Below, in pieces: positions 45,271 to 52,593 of a stretch of 64,000 bases of DNA. This DNA comes from Chryseobacterium sp. FP211-J200. Its GTDB lineage: Bacteria > Bacteroidota > Bacteroidia > Flavobacteriales > Weeksellaceae. Numbering within the stretch: position 1 is the stretch's first letter; each line of letters starts with the position of its first letter. A program made the position numbers and the translations under genes. The notes beneath the pieces were generated by a model. The model searched no databases. It saw nothing but the letters and a program-made list of their open reading frames with translations, and had not been told where the DNA came from. The stretch is from NCBI RefSeq assembly GCF_001643375.1, contig NZ_LSHB01000045.1:62001-126000 (forward strand), given 5' to 3'.

Positions 45271-46783
45271 CTTTTTTGGTTTTCAATGTTTCATTAGAAT
45301 TACTCAGCCAATTATGTCCTTGTCTCTTCAACAATTCATCTGCTGCTTCTGGCCCTGAGCTTCCAGCAGGATAAGTTACCATTTTTGACACGTTTCCATT
45401 TTCCCATGCTGTTTGAATATTCGCAATAACATCCCAAGCTTCTTCCACTTGATCTGAACGCATAAACAGTGTTGAATCTCCATCAAGAGCGTCCAACAAT
45501 AACGTCTCGTAAGCTTCCGGTGTATCTGGTGCACATTCAAAATAATCGAATACCATTTCAGCAGGTTTCAGTTTCATATCAAGCCCTGGCTTTTTCGTCA
45601 TAAACGATAAATTGATATCCATTTCAGGTTGAATATTGATGGTTAATTTATTGGGTTGCAATTTTTTTATTCTATCCTGAAAAGTAGTACAAGGTACTTC
45701 TTTAAAACTGATTACAATAGAAGATTCTTTTTTGGACATACGTTTTCCTGTTCGCATATAGAACGGAACACCTTTCCAACGCTCATTATCAACATAAAAC
45801 TTCATGGCAACATAAGTTTCTGTATTTGAGTTTGGATTAACTCCTGGCTCTGCCAAATAGCCTAATTTCTTTTTACCATCAATCTCGCCTTCAGTATATT
45901 GTGCTCTAACCGTATAATGGTTGATGTCTTCCAAATTGATTCTTCTCACACTTTTTAAGACATCTACTTTTCGGTTTCTGATTTCTGTAGATTCAAATGC
46001 AGTTGGTGGTTCCATAGCTACCATGCAGAGAATCTGCATTAAATGGTTTTGGATCATATCTCGCAATGCTCCCGAACCGTCATAATAACCTCCACGATCT
46101 TCAACACCTACGGTTTCCGCCACAGTAATCTGCACAGAATCGATATATTTATTATTCCAAAGTGGTTCGAAAATAGTGTTACCAAAACGGAACGCTAAAA
46201 TGTTCTGAACATTTTCTTTACCCAAATAATGGTCAATTCTGTAGATTTGCTCTTCTTTGAACGTTTGTGCTAACATTGCATTAAGCGCCACAGCCGAATC
46301 TTTATCGTATCCAAAAGGCTTTTCGATAATCATGCGATCTTGATTCATATTATTAGCCAAGCCATTTTCTTTAAGGCTTTTTGAAACTTTTTCAATAAAG
46401 CTTGGCGCTACCGAAAGGTAAAAAAGACGGTTGGCTCTGGCACCTAATTTAGCATCTATGCCGTCAAGTTGATTTTTCAACTGAATGAAAGATTCTTCTT
46501 GTGTAATATCGAATCTGACAAATTTGATTTTTTCTTTGAATTGATTCCATTTCTCTTCAGAAAAGTTCTTGATTCTCGAAAAATCGTTGATATTTTCTAA
46601 AATATAATTTCTGAATTCTTCCTGAGTATGTTCTGTTCTTCCTAAAGAAAGAAGTTCAAAATCTTCTGGCATCCAACCGTCCAAAAACAGATTAAAAAAT
46701 GCAGGAAATAATTTTCTTTTTGCTAAATCTCCCGTTGCGCCAAAAATGACAATAGAAGTTGGTTTTTTATCATTATTTTTCAT
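45263..46783 (-). CDS. zwf: Glucose-6-phosphate 1-dehydrogenase
   Basis: The 506-residue enzyme oxidises glucose 6-phosphate to the lactone with NAD(P). It starts with the nucleotide-binding IVIFGATGDLAKRKLFPAFF, has EKPFGYDKDSA and the active-site signature RIDHYLGKENVQNILAFRF near residue 180, then VRAQYTEGEIDGKK. It begins 12 bases after the gnd stop and overlaps pgl, forming a tight gnd-zwf-pgl unit. Together these three close the oxidative loop of the RuMP cycle. Confidence 0.97.
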   Translation of the reverse strand: MKNNDKKPTSIVIFGATGDLAKRKLFPAFFNLFLDGWMPEDFELLSLGRTEHTQEEFRNYILENINDFSRIKNFSEEKWNQFKEKIKFVRFDITQEESFIQLKNQLDGIDAKLGARANRLFYLSVAPSFIEKVSKSLKENGLANNMNQDRMIIEKPFGYDKDSAVALNAMLAQTFKEEQIYRIDHYLGKENVQNILAFRFGNTIFEPLWNNKYIDSVQITVAETVGVEDRGGYYDGSGALRDMIQNHLMQILCMVAMEPPTAFESTEIRNRKVDVLKSVRRINLEDINHYTVRAQYTEGEIDGKKKLGYLAEPGVNPNSNTETYVAMKFYVDNERWKGVPFYMRTGKRMSKKESSIVISFKEVPCTTFQDRIKKLQPNKLTINIQPEMDINLSFMTKKPGLDMKLKPAEMVFDYFECAPDTPEAYETLLLDALDGDSTLFMRSDQVEEAWDVIANIQTAWENGNVSKMVTYPAGSSGPEAADELLKRQGHNWLSNSNETLKTKKGA

Positions 46784-46795
46784 TTGATTTATTTT

Positions 46796-48193
46796 TTACG
46801 ATTCCCAACGGGTGTGGAATATTCCATCTTTGTCAATTCTTTCATACGTGTGTGCTCCAAAGAAATCACGTTGCGCTTGAATAAGATTGGTTGGCAATTT
46901 TTCAGAACGATAAGCATCAAAATAAGATAATGCGTTCATCCATGCAGAACCTGGAGTTCCATTTTGAATAGTGTCTTTCAAAACAGTACGAATACTGTTT
47001 TGTGTTGTATTCAGTTTTTCTGCAATGTGCTTATCGAGCATTACGTTTGGTAAATCGGATTCTGTTGCAAATGCTTGTCTAAAATCTTCTAATAAAATTG
47101 CTCTAATAATACATCCTCCTCTCCAAATTTTACATATTGTTTCTAAATTCAAATCGTATTCATAGATTTCAGAAGCAATTTTAAGTTGAGCTAATCCTTG
47201 TGCATAAGTGGTTATAATGGCAAAGTACAGTCCTTTTTTCAAATCATCTAAATTTGCATTACTGATATTTTCTTCCTTATTCCATTTTAATAAAGCTGAA
47301 GCCTGTATTCTTTCGAGTTTGTATTTAGACATATCTCTCATATTTACAGCAGCATCAATAACTGGAACCGGAACCTGTAAATCCATTGCATTTTGTGAAG
47401 TCCATTTTCCTGTTCCTTTAGATTTAGCCCAGTCTGAAATTAAATCAACCAAATGTTCACCACCTTCTTTTTGCTTCAAAATATCAGCTGTAATTTCAAT
47501 AAGGAAAGAGTTTAATTCTTCTTTATTCCATTGTTCAAATAATTGTTGAATGGTTTCATGATCCAAATGATAAACATTTTTCATAATATCATAGGTTTCT
47601 GCAATAAGCTGCATAATTCCATATTCTATACCATTATGCACCATTTTTACATAATTCCCAGCAGATCCGTTGCCTAAAAATTCTACACAAGGTTCACCAT
47701 CTACTTTTGCAGCTATGGCTTCGAAGATTGGACGTAAACGTTCGTAAGCTATCTTATCTCCTCCGGGCATCATGCTTGGGCCTCTTCTTGCCCCACTTTC
47801 TCCGCCAGAAATACCCATTCCGAAAAAATGGATTCCTTTTGAAGAAAGCTCATTATTTCTTCTGTCTGTATCTGTAAAATACGTGTTTCCTCCGTCAATA
47901 ATAATATCGCCTTCGTCCAAAAATGGAAGCAATGTTTTAATTGCTCCATCTACTGGAACACCAGCCGGAACTAATAGCATTATAGCTCTTGGTTGTTCTA
48001 AGGACTTTACAAAGTCTTCTGGTTTAACAGTTGCAAAAACAGAATGACCTTCCTGAGCTTCTGCCTGTAATGAATCTGCTTTTTCTTGATCCAAATCTAA
48101 ACCTGCTACAGCAAACCCATGGTCAGCCATATTGAGCAATAGATTTCTGCCCATAACACCTAAACCAACTATACCGAAATTATATGTAATCAT
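46796..48193 (-). CDS. gnd: 6-phosphogluconate dehydrogenase (decarboxylating)
   Basis: The 465-residue enzyme oxidises 6-phosphogluconate to ribulose 5-phosphate and CO2. It has FGIVGLGVMGRNLLLNMADHGF (Rossmann motif), MLLVPAGVPVDGAIKTLLPFL, GISGGESGARRGPSMMPGG near residue 127, and NGSAGNYVKMVHNGIEYGIMQLIAE with the catalytic Lys near residue 181. It follows hxlA after 198 bases, so it may have its own promoter. It regenerates the formaldehyde acceptor for HxlA. Confidence 0.97.
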   Translation of the reverse strand: MITYNFGIVGLGVMGRNLLLNMADHGFAVAGLDLDQEKADSLQAEAQEGHSVFATVKPEDFVKSLEQPRAIMLLVPAGVPVDGAIKTLLPFLDEGDIIIDGGNTYFTDTDRRNNELSSKGIHFFGMGISGGESGARRGPSMMPGGDKIAYERLRPIFEAIAAKVDGEPCVEFLGNGSAGNYVKMVHNGIEYGIMQLIAETYDIMKNVYHLDHETIQQLFEQWNKEELNSFLIEITADILKQKEGGEHLVDLISDWAKSKGTGKWTSQNAMDLQVPVPVIDAAVNMRDMSKYKLERIQASALLKWNKEENISNANLDDLKKGLYFAIITTYAQGLAQLKIASEIYEYDLNLETICKIWRGGCIIRAILLEDFRQAFATESDLPNVMLDKHIAEKLNTTQNSIRTVLKDTIQNGTPGSAWMNALSYFDAYRSEKLPTNLIQAQRDFFGAHTYERIDKDGIFHTRWES

Positions 48194-48391
48194 TTTCCAA
48201 GTTTTTTATTAATATCAATTACTAACAAACTAATTGAGATATTAGCCATTCTGAATTTAAAATCCCTAACTAAAATTAATGCTTATTTTAATATGCAGAG
48301 ATTAAAAAAAGAGAATTTATATCATCAATATCATAGAACAAGGTCTTCCCTACAATAATAGAGAAGACTTTGATGGTGAGTTACTAGCAAA

Positions 48392-49021
48392 TTATGATAT
48401 TATTGCTTCTTTTAAAGCTTTTGCAGCTGCGGCAGGATCTTCTGCACCATAGATTGCTCCACCAGCAACTGCTACTGCAGCACCAGCAGCTACGACATCT
48501 TTTATTGTGTTGATGTTAACACCACCAGCGATTGAGAAAGGAACTTGAGCTTCTCTACCTTCGCTGATTAATTTTTGTACATTATAGCCGGGTAATGCTT
48601 GTTCATCTAAACCAGCGTGGAATTCCACAAACTCTACTCCAAAAGCAGTTACTTCTTTAGCACGTTGTACACGATTCTTAACACCAATTGTATCTACTAC
48701 TACTTTTTTACCTGCTTTTTTCGCAGCTTCAATAGCGCCAATAATTGTTGCATCATCTACAGCACCCATTACGGTTACTAAATCTGCTCCAGCATTGAAT
48801 GCCATTTCTGCTTCTAATGCACCTGTATCAGCAGTTTTAAGGTCTGCAAATACCAGTTTATTTGGATGAGCAGCCTTCATTGCTGTGATTACTTTAAGAC
48901 CTTCTGCCTTGATTAATGGAGTGCCTAACTCAATGATATCTACATAAGGTGCTACTTTTTCTGCCAATTCTAAGGCTGCTTCAGTAGTTAATAAGTCAAT
49001 TGCTACTTGTAATTTAGTCAT
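48392..49021 (-). CDS. hxlA: 3-hexulose-6-phosphate synthase
   Basis: The 209-residue enzyme condenses formaldehyde with ribulose 5-phosphate. It belongs to the OMP decarboxylase superfamily and has MTKLQVAIDLLTTEAALELA, YVDIIELGTPLIKAEGL and KLVFADLKTADTG with the D-x-K-x-x-D motif near residues 60-65, then GADLVTVMGAVDD, VEFHAGLDEQ and IAGGVNINTIKDVVAAGAAVAVAGG. All typical residues seen in HPS enzymes are present. It is 33 bases after hxlB and is the key step that makes this cluster a RuMP pathway. Confidence 0.93.
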   Translation of the reverse strand: MTKLQVAIDLLTTEAALELAEKVAPYVDIIELGTPLIKAEGLKVITAMKAAHPNKLVFADLKTADTGALEAEMAFNAGADLVTVMGAVDDATIIGAIEAAKKAGKKVVVDTIGVKNRVQRAKEVTAFGVEFVEFHAGLDEQALPGYNVQKLISEGREAQVPFSIAGGVNINTIKDVVAAGAAVAVAGGAIYGAEDPAAAAKALKEAIIS

Positions 49022-49054
49022 GATATAAAATTTAAAAATTTAGTTGTATTTTAA

Positions 49055-49621
49055 TTATTCGAGATTGGCATGTTTCGGCCAAAGATTTTCTTTTGTTAAT
49101 CCTGATTTTTGCCATAGCGTCATAAAGACTGCGTCTAAAATCAACAAAACAGATTGTTCAAATAAGCTACCTGCATATTGCTCAGAAGCAGATATACCGA
49201 AATCGGTTTTTACAGCTGCTTTAATGGCTATTATTTGATCTGATAGAGTTGCGATTTTACTATGCTCATCTGCTGTAATTGCAATTACTGTGGCGTTTTG
49301 TTTTTTAGCTTTTTCTGTAGCAAGCACAAGGGTTGATGTTGTGCCAGAACCAGAACCGACTATAAGCAGATCATTTTCTAAAATAGCAGGTGTTGTAGTT
49401 TCTCCCACTACATGCACTTCAAATCCAAGGTGCATAAACCTCATAGCTGCCATCTTTAATGCTAATCCAGTACGTCCAGCTCCTACAAAAAAGATACATT
49501 TTGCTTGCTTAATATGATTTTCAAGCAACGATAGAGATTCTGGATTCAGAAGAGTTGAGATTTCTTCATTTTCGATCAGGATCTTTTTTAAATTGTCTAT
49601 TGTAGTATTCACTTGTTCCAT
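49055..49621 (-). CDS. hxlB: 6-phospho-3-hexuloisomerase
   Basis: The 188-residue SIS-domain protein isomerises hexulose 6-phosphate to fructose 6-phosphate. Visible motifs are CIFFVGAGRTGLALKMAAMRFMHLG (about residue 42), VVGETTTPAILENDLLIVGSGSGTTSTL near residue 68-95 and the C-terminal TDFGISASEQYAGSLFEQSVLLILDAVF. The combination of SIS domain, size and adjacency to hxlA identifies it. It is the first gene of the cluster and has a promoter region with a candidate regulator box pair above it. Confidence 0.92.
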   Translation of the reverse strand: MEQVNTTIDNLKKILIENEEISTLLNPESLSLLENHIKQAKCIFFVGAGRTGLALKMAAMRFMHLGFEVHVVGETTTPAILENDLLIVGSGSGTTSTLVLATEKAKKQNATVIAITADEHSKIATLSDQIIAIKAAVKTDFGISASEQYAGSLFEQSVLLILDAVFMTLWQKSGLTKENLWPKHANLE

Positions 49622-49671
49622 TTTTTGCTTTTAGAAGAACTTTAATAATTATTTCTTCTAATTTGATAATG

Positions 49672-49733
49672 CAAAGTTATACTCCCCAAATCTCCTGATA
49701 TTATACAAATAGTATTATGTAATATACATTTGC
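49672..49733 (-). promoter_or_regulatory. Promoter and candidate regulator boxes upstream of hxlB
   Basis: Minus-strand -7 element TAACTTTG at 49672-49679; plus-strand boxes TTATACAAAT at 49701 and ATATACATTTG at 49722, 21 bases apart. The second box is 42 bases past the -7 element, as in front of pgi and adh. A 21-base direct repeat is typical of AraC-family sites, and the cluster encodes an AraC regulator. Confidence 0.42.
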
Positions 49734-49909
49734 GACCATCTAACATTTACCTATTGGATAACGTACAACAACTTCCAACTTAGTATTGCTCTTTTATAAA
49801 CCGCTGTATAGTAACAGTTTTAACCGTTTTACGTATTTTTGCTTTATCTAATATTTTTTTTGAAAAATTTTTATTTCAACTGCGAGACAATTTTAATGGA
49901 TGGTATACT

Positions 49910-50046
49910 TATATAGGTTCGTTAAAGTTCCATTTTCCTAAGCTTACCAATTTCAATGCAATCATCGCTGTGATAATTTTGGCTAAAGAATTAACAATAA
50001 AAATAGAGTTGTATGAGGCATTAGTTCCTTCAGATCCTAAAAACTT
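49910..50046 (-). pseudogene. Fragment of a class C beta-lactamase-like serine hydrolase
   Basis: In the 686-base gap between hxlB and the Crp/Fnr gene, the minus strand reads a stretch beginning FLGSEGTNASYNSIF and continuing SLAKIITAMIALKLV, then GKWNFNEPI before a stop. This resembles the S-x-x-K helix and following E/D-P of serine hydrolases and class C beta-lactamase-like proteins. The rest of the gene is not present. The remainder of the gap (49734-49909 and 50047-50214) shows no gene I can support. Confidence 0.4.
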
Positions 50047-50214
50047 TTTTGCGATATTGATTTGTTGTTTCATTAAAATAATAAACTGCTTTTTCGGATT
50101 TCTTTTATCAATTGATTTTTACAATCTACAAACACAAAAATAGGTCCGACCAAGATATCATTCTATAGCTTTTGTTTTCTCCACCAATCCATAAGAATTC
50201 CATCTACCATATTT

Positions 50215-50244
50215 AAAAAATCCATCAAGAGCGATGGATTTTTT
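50215..50244. terminator. Hairpin with T and A tracts
   Basis: A 12-bp stem (AAAAAATCCATC with GATGGATTTTTT), loop of six bases, could terminate transcription in either direction. It lies 63 bases before the Crp/Fnr start. Confidence 0.7.
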
Positions 50245-50307
50245 GGTTTCAATAATTTACATTTGGAGTCAACAATTCTTTTGTTTGCAATTTAGAATGA
50301 TAAAAAT

Positions 50308-50871
50308 ATGAGTGAGATTTTAAGACGTCAAATTGAGAAAATTACGCCATTAACTGACCAGGAGTTCGAGTATATTCTGTCTCATTTTACCTTGAAAAAA
50401 TTTAAAAAACATCAGATTTTAATTCAAGAAGGAGATACCGTGCAAAATGATTATTTTGTGATGAATGGTTTGTTAAAAGCATCATACCTGAATAAAGAAG
50501 GGAAAGAGCACATCATGCAATTTGCAATGGAAGATTGGTGGATTACCGATTATCAAGCGTATTTTAATCAAACGGAAGCTACTTTTACCATTGATGCATT
50601 AGAATCTACCGAAGTACTTACTTTGTCACTCTATAACCGAGAGAAACTCTGTGCAGATATGCATAAGATAGAACATTTTTTCAGGAAAAAGTCTAATAAT
50701 GGTTATATCGCGCTCCAAAGAAGGATTTTGTCTCTGCTGAATAGCAATGCCAAAGAACGCTACGAACAATTTATTTCTCAATATCCTACACTTTTACAAC
50801 GATTGCCCAAAACATTAATCGCTTCGTATTTAGGTGTTTCCAGAGAAACCTTGAGTCGGCTTTCGGTGTAA
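50308..50871 (+). CDS. Crp/Fnr-family transcription regulator
   Basis: The 187-residue protein has an N-terminal cyclic-nucleotide-binding-like beta-roll (HQILIQEGDTVQNDYFVMNGLLKASYLN, about residues 33-60) and a C-terminal helix-turn-helix (KTLIASYLGVSRETLSRLS at the end). No cysteine cluster for an iron-sulfur centre is seen. The regulated gene is probably the next one: a palindrome TGTGA-N6-TCACA, of the type bound by this family, begins one base after the stop codon. Confidence 0.87.
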   Translation: MSEILRRQIEKITPLTDQEFEYILSHFTLKKFKKHQILIQEGDTVQNDYFVMNGLLKASYLNKEGKEHIMQFAMEDWWITDYQAYFNQTEATFTIDALESTEVLTLSLYNREKLCADMHKIEHFFRKKSNNGYIALQRRILSLLNSNAKERYEQFISQYPTLLQRLPKTLIASYLGVSRETLSRLSV

Positions 50872-50910
50872 TGTGATGTAGGTCACAAAAAAGTTGTGAG
50901 GTAGGTCCTG
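50872..50910 (+). promoter_or_regulatory. Tandem Crp/Fnr-type operator
   Basis: TGTGATGTAGGTCACA at 50872-50887 is an exact TGTGA-N6-TCACA palindrome. A second, imperfect copy TGTGAGGTAGGTCCTG begins at 50895, 23 bases further. Both share the GTAGG core and end just before the promoter of the DJ-1-like gene. Confidence 0.6.
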
Positions 50911-50939
50911 TTGTTTGTGGGGAGCTGTATTTACCTTTG
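50911..50939 (+). promoter_or_regulatory. Promoter of the DJ-1/PfpI-family gene
   Basis: TTG at 50911-50913 and TACCTTTG at 50932-50939, 18 bases apart, match the Bacteroidetes -33/-7 pair. The start codon follows 31 bases later. Confidence 0.6.
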
Positions 50940-50970
50940 CACTATCAAATCATTAAAAATCAATAGTAAA

Positions 50971-51750
50971 ATGAATCACAATAAGTTTTTATCCAAGATT
51001 ATTTTCTTAACCGGTTGTATTCTTTTTTTAGGGATTAATATGATCAATGCACAAACAATTAAATCGAACAAAATGAGCAAAAAAGTATTATTCGTGGTTA
51101 CGAGCCACGGCGAATTAGGAAACACTGGTGAATCTACCGGTTATTATTTAGGTGAAGTTACGCATCCTTGGGCGGTATTAGTAGATGCTGGTTACGAAAT
51201 AGATTTCGTGAGTCCAAAAGGTGGAAACCCGCCGTATTATGGAAATACTCCAGATGATAAGGTTAATGAAAGATTTTTGGCAGATGAATATTATCAAAAT
51301 AAAATTCAGAACACCATGACGCCTTCAGAAGTAAATCCTGATGAATATGTGGGGATTCTTTATGCTGGAGGTCACGGTACGATGTGGGATTTTCCAGATA
51401 ATGAAGAATTGGCAGTAATCGCACAAAAAATCTATGAAAAAAATGGAATCGTAAGTGCGGTTTGTCACGGTCCTGCCGGATTGGTGAACATTAAACTCAG
51501 CAATGGAAAATACTTGGTAGATGGCAAAAAAATCAATGCTTTCACCAACGAAGAAGAAGCTGCTGTGAAATTAGATGAAGTTGTTCCATTTAGATTAGAA
51601 TCTAAATTAATAGAACGCGGAGCCAAGTTTGAAAAATCTGGTTTATGGCAAACGCATGTTACCGTAGATGAAAGAGTGGTAACAGGACAAAATCCTCAAT
51701 CCGCTCATGCAGTTGGCGAAGCAGTTTTAGAAGAACTTAAAAAACTCTAA
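50971..51750 (+). CDS. DJ-1/PfpI-family protein with signal peptide
   Basis: The 259-residue protein has an N-terminal signal peptide (about residues 1-29, with LTGCILFLGINMINAQ) followed by a DJ-1/PfpI (type 1 glutamine amidotransferase-like) domain: LFVVTSHGELGNTGESTGYYLGEVTHPW, then YAGGHGTMWDFP and the nucleophile elbow VSAVCHGPAGL with its cysteine. The Hsp31 and glyoxalase III-like branch has the same Glu-Cys-His set. A methylglyoxal or related aldehyde activity is inference from the family; the exported location is unusual for it. The gene is controlled by its own promoter with a Crp/Fnr operator and ends in a hairpin terminator. Start at ATG 50971; earlier in-frame starts fall in the promoter. 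Confidence 0.84.
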   Translation: MNHNKFLSKIIFLTGCILFLGINMINAQTIKSNKMSKKVLFVVTSHGELGNTGESTGYYLGEVTHPWAVLVDAGYEIDFVSPKGGNPPYYGNTPDDKVNERFLADEYYQNKIQNTMTPSEVNPDEYVGILYAGGHGTMWDFPDNEELAVIAQKIYEKNGIVSAVCHGPAGLVNIKLSNGKYLVDGKKINAFTNEEEAAVKLDEVVPFRLESKLIERGAKFEKSGLWQTHVTVDERVVTGQNPQSAHAVGEAVLEELKKL

Positions 51751-51763
51751 TACTTAAGAATTC

Positions 51764-51792
51764 AAAAGAGACTGTTTCAGTCTCTTTTTTTT
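51764..51792 (+). terminator. Terminator after the DJ-1-like gene
   Basis: An 11-bp stem (AAAAGAGACTG with CAGTCTCTTTT) and following T. The AAGAGAC/GTCTCTT core is the same as in the cassette-array modules further right. Confidence 0.85.
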
Positions 51793-51877
51793 GTGCGAAA
51801 TTGAAATTTTCTTTGAGCAAATAAGATCAATCCTGTTTACATCTCAATGGTTCAACCTATCACAAAATGATATAAAA

Positions 51878-51910
51878 AAATGGAGCCAGGTAAAATTCCT
51901 AGCTCCATTT
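51878..51910 (-). terminator. Terminator downstream of the monooxygenase-like gene
   Basis: Stem AAATGGAGC with GCTCCATTT, loop of 15 bases; on the minus strand followed by TTTT. It lies 30 bases past the stop. Confidence 0.65.
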
Positions 51911-51939
51911 AACTGTATTAAAAATTTGTGTTCGATTTC

Positions 51940-52233
51940 TTATTTTACAGCAAGTAGATCTACCATTTCAAGTACAGGATCTTTCGCAAGTAATTCAGAA
52001 GCATTGGCCATTAAAGCCTTTGCAATCTCACCATTCAAGTGAGCATCTCTTGCATCTGTAGTTCCGAACGTATCGAATATACCAAAAGTAGAAGGGCCAA
52101 TTTGTAAAGCATACCATCTTACGGTTCCTGGCTCACCTTCCGCAAGCGGCAAGGCAGACTTTAGGAACTCCAATACTTCATTTTCTTTACCCGGTTTTGC
52201 TTCTACTCTAGCTAATATTGCAAACTTTTCCAT
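51940..52233 (-). CDS. YgiN/ABM-family monooxygenase-like protein
   Basis: The 97-residue protein fits the antibiotic biosynthesis monooxygenase (ABM) fold, a ferredoxin-like dimer related to YgiN. AILARVEAKPGKENEVLEFLKSALPLAEGEPGTVRWYALQ and FDTFGTTDARDAHLNGEIAKALM are the characteristic blocks. Family members are quinol or polyketide monooxygenases without cofactor, but many have no known role. It has its own -7 element and terminator and does not carry a cassette module. Confidence 0.85.
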   Translation of the reverse strand: MEKFAILARVEAKPGKENEVLEFLKSALPLAEGEPGTVRWYALQIGPSTFGIFDTFGTTDARDAHLNGEIAKALMANASELLAKDPVLEMVDLLAVK

Positions 52234-52280
52234 AATTTAAAAATTTAATGTTATTAAGAGTGTTCTTCAACTCTTTCTAA

Positions 52281-52288
52281 CAAAAGTA
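52281..52288 (-). promoter_or_regulatory. Promoter -7 element of the ABM-family gene
   Basis: Minus-strand reading TACTTTTG fits TAnnTTTG, 48 bases before the start at 52233. Confidence 0.5.
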
Positions 52289-52440
52289 GGTTTTCCTTAT
52301 CAAACTAAAAACACAAAAGATGTTAAATAACGTTAATGTAAATCATCGAAAATCAGCAATTTTTTTTATGTTCTCTTGCATTAGAATTTGTTTATGATAA
52401 AGTGATTCACATTAATGAAAATTACATAATTGCTAAAAAA

Positions 52441-52593
52441 CACGCACAAAAAAAGAGACCTTTTTGAAAGTCTCTTTAATATCTTTAAAAAATTTTTACT
52501 ATAAACCGATAATGCTGAAAAGAGCTCCCAAAGCTTCCGTTCAACAGGAGTTTCATTGTTCGTGCTTCGCACGCAACGAAAACTTAGCTATTA
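52441..52593 (-). repeat. Cassette module copy 1
   Basis: Hairpin AAAGAGAC..GTCTCTTT (52452-52477), then the conserved TTTAAAAAATTTTTAC, CATAATGCTGAAAA-type block, GCTTCCGTTCAACAGG and an end element of GTTCGTGC..GCACGCAAC. It lies directly 3' of the gene 52584-53522, whose last codons are inside it. The left part (GTTGAACTAAACC) is absent or degraded here. Confidence 0.75.

Noticed and set aside
48306-48391. Attenuator or terminator between hxlA and gnd
   Set aside because: A stem around GTCTTC/GAAGAC can be drawn, but there is no T run, so I did not call it.
41736-49732. WTATACATTTG boxes as plain promoters for plus-strand genes
   Set aside because: There is no plus-strand gene at adh or pgi to be served; possible antisense transcription remains, so this is only a weaker alternative.
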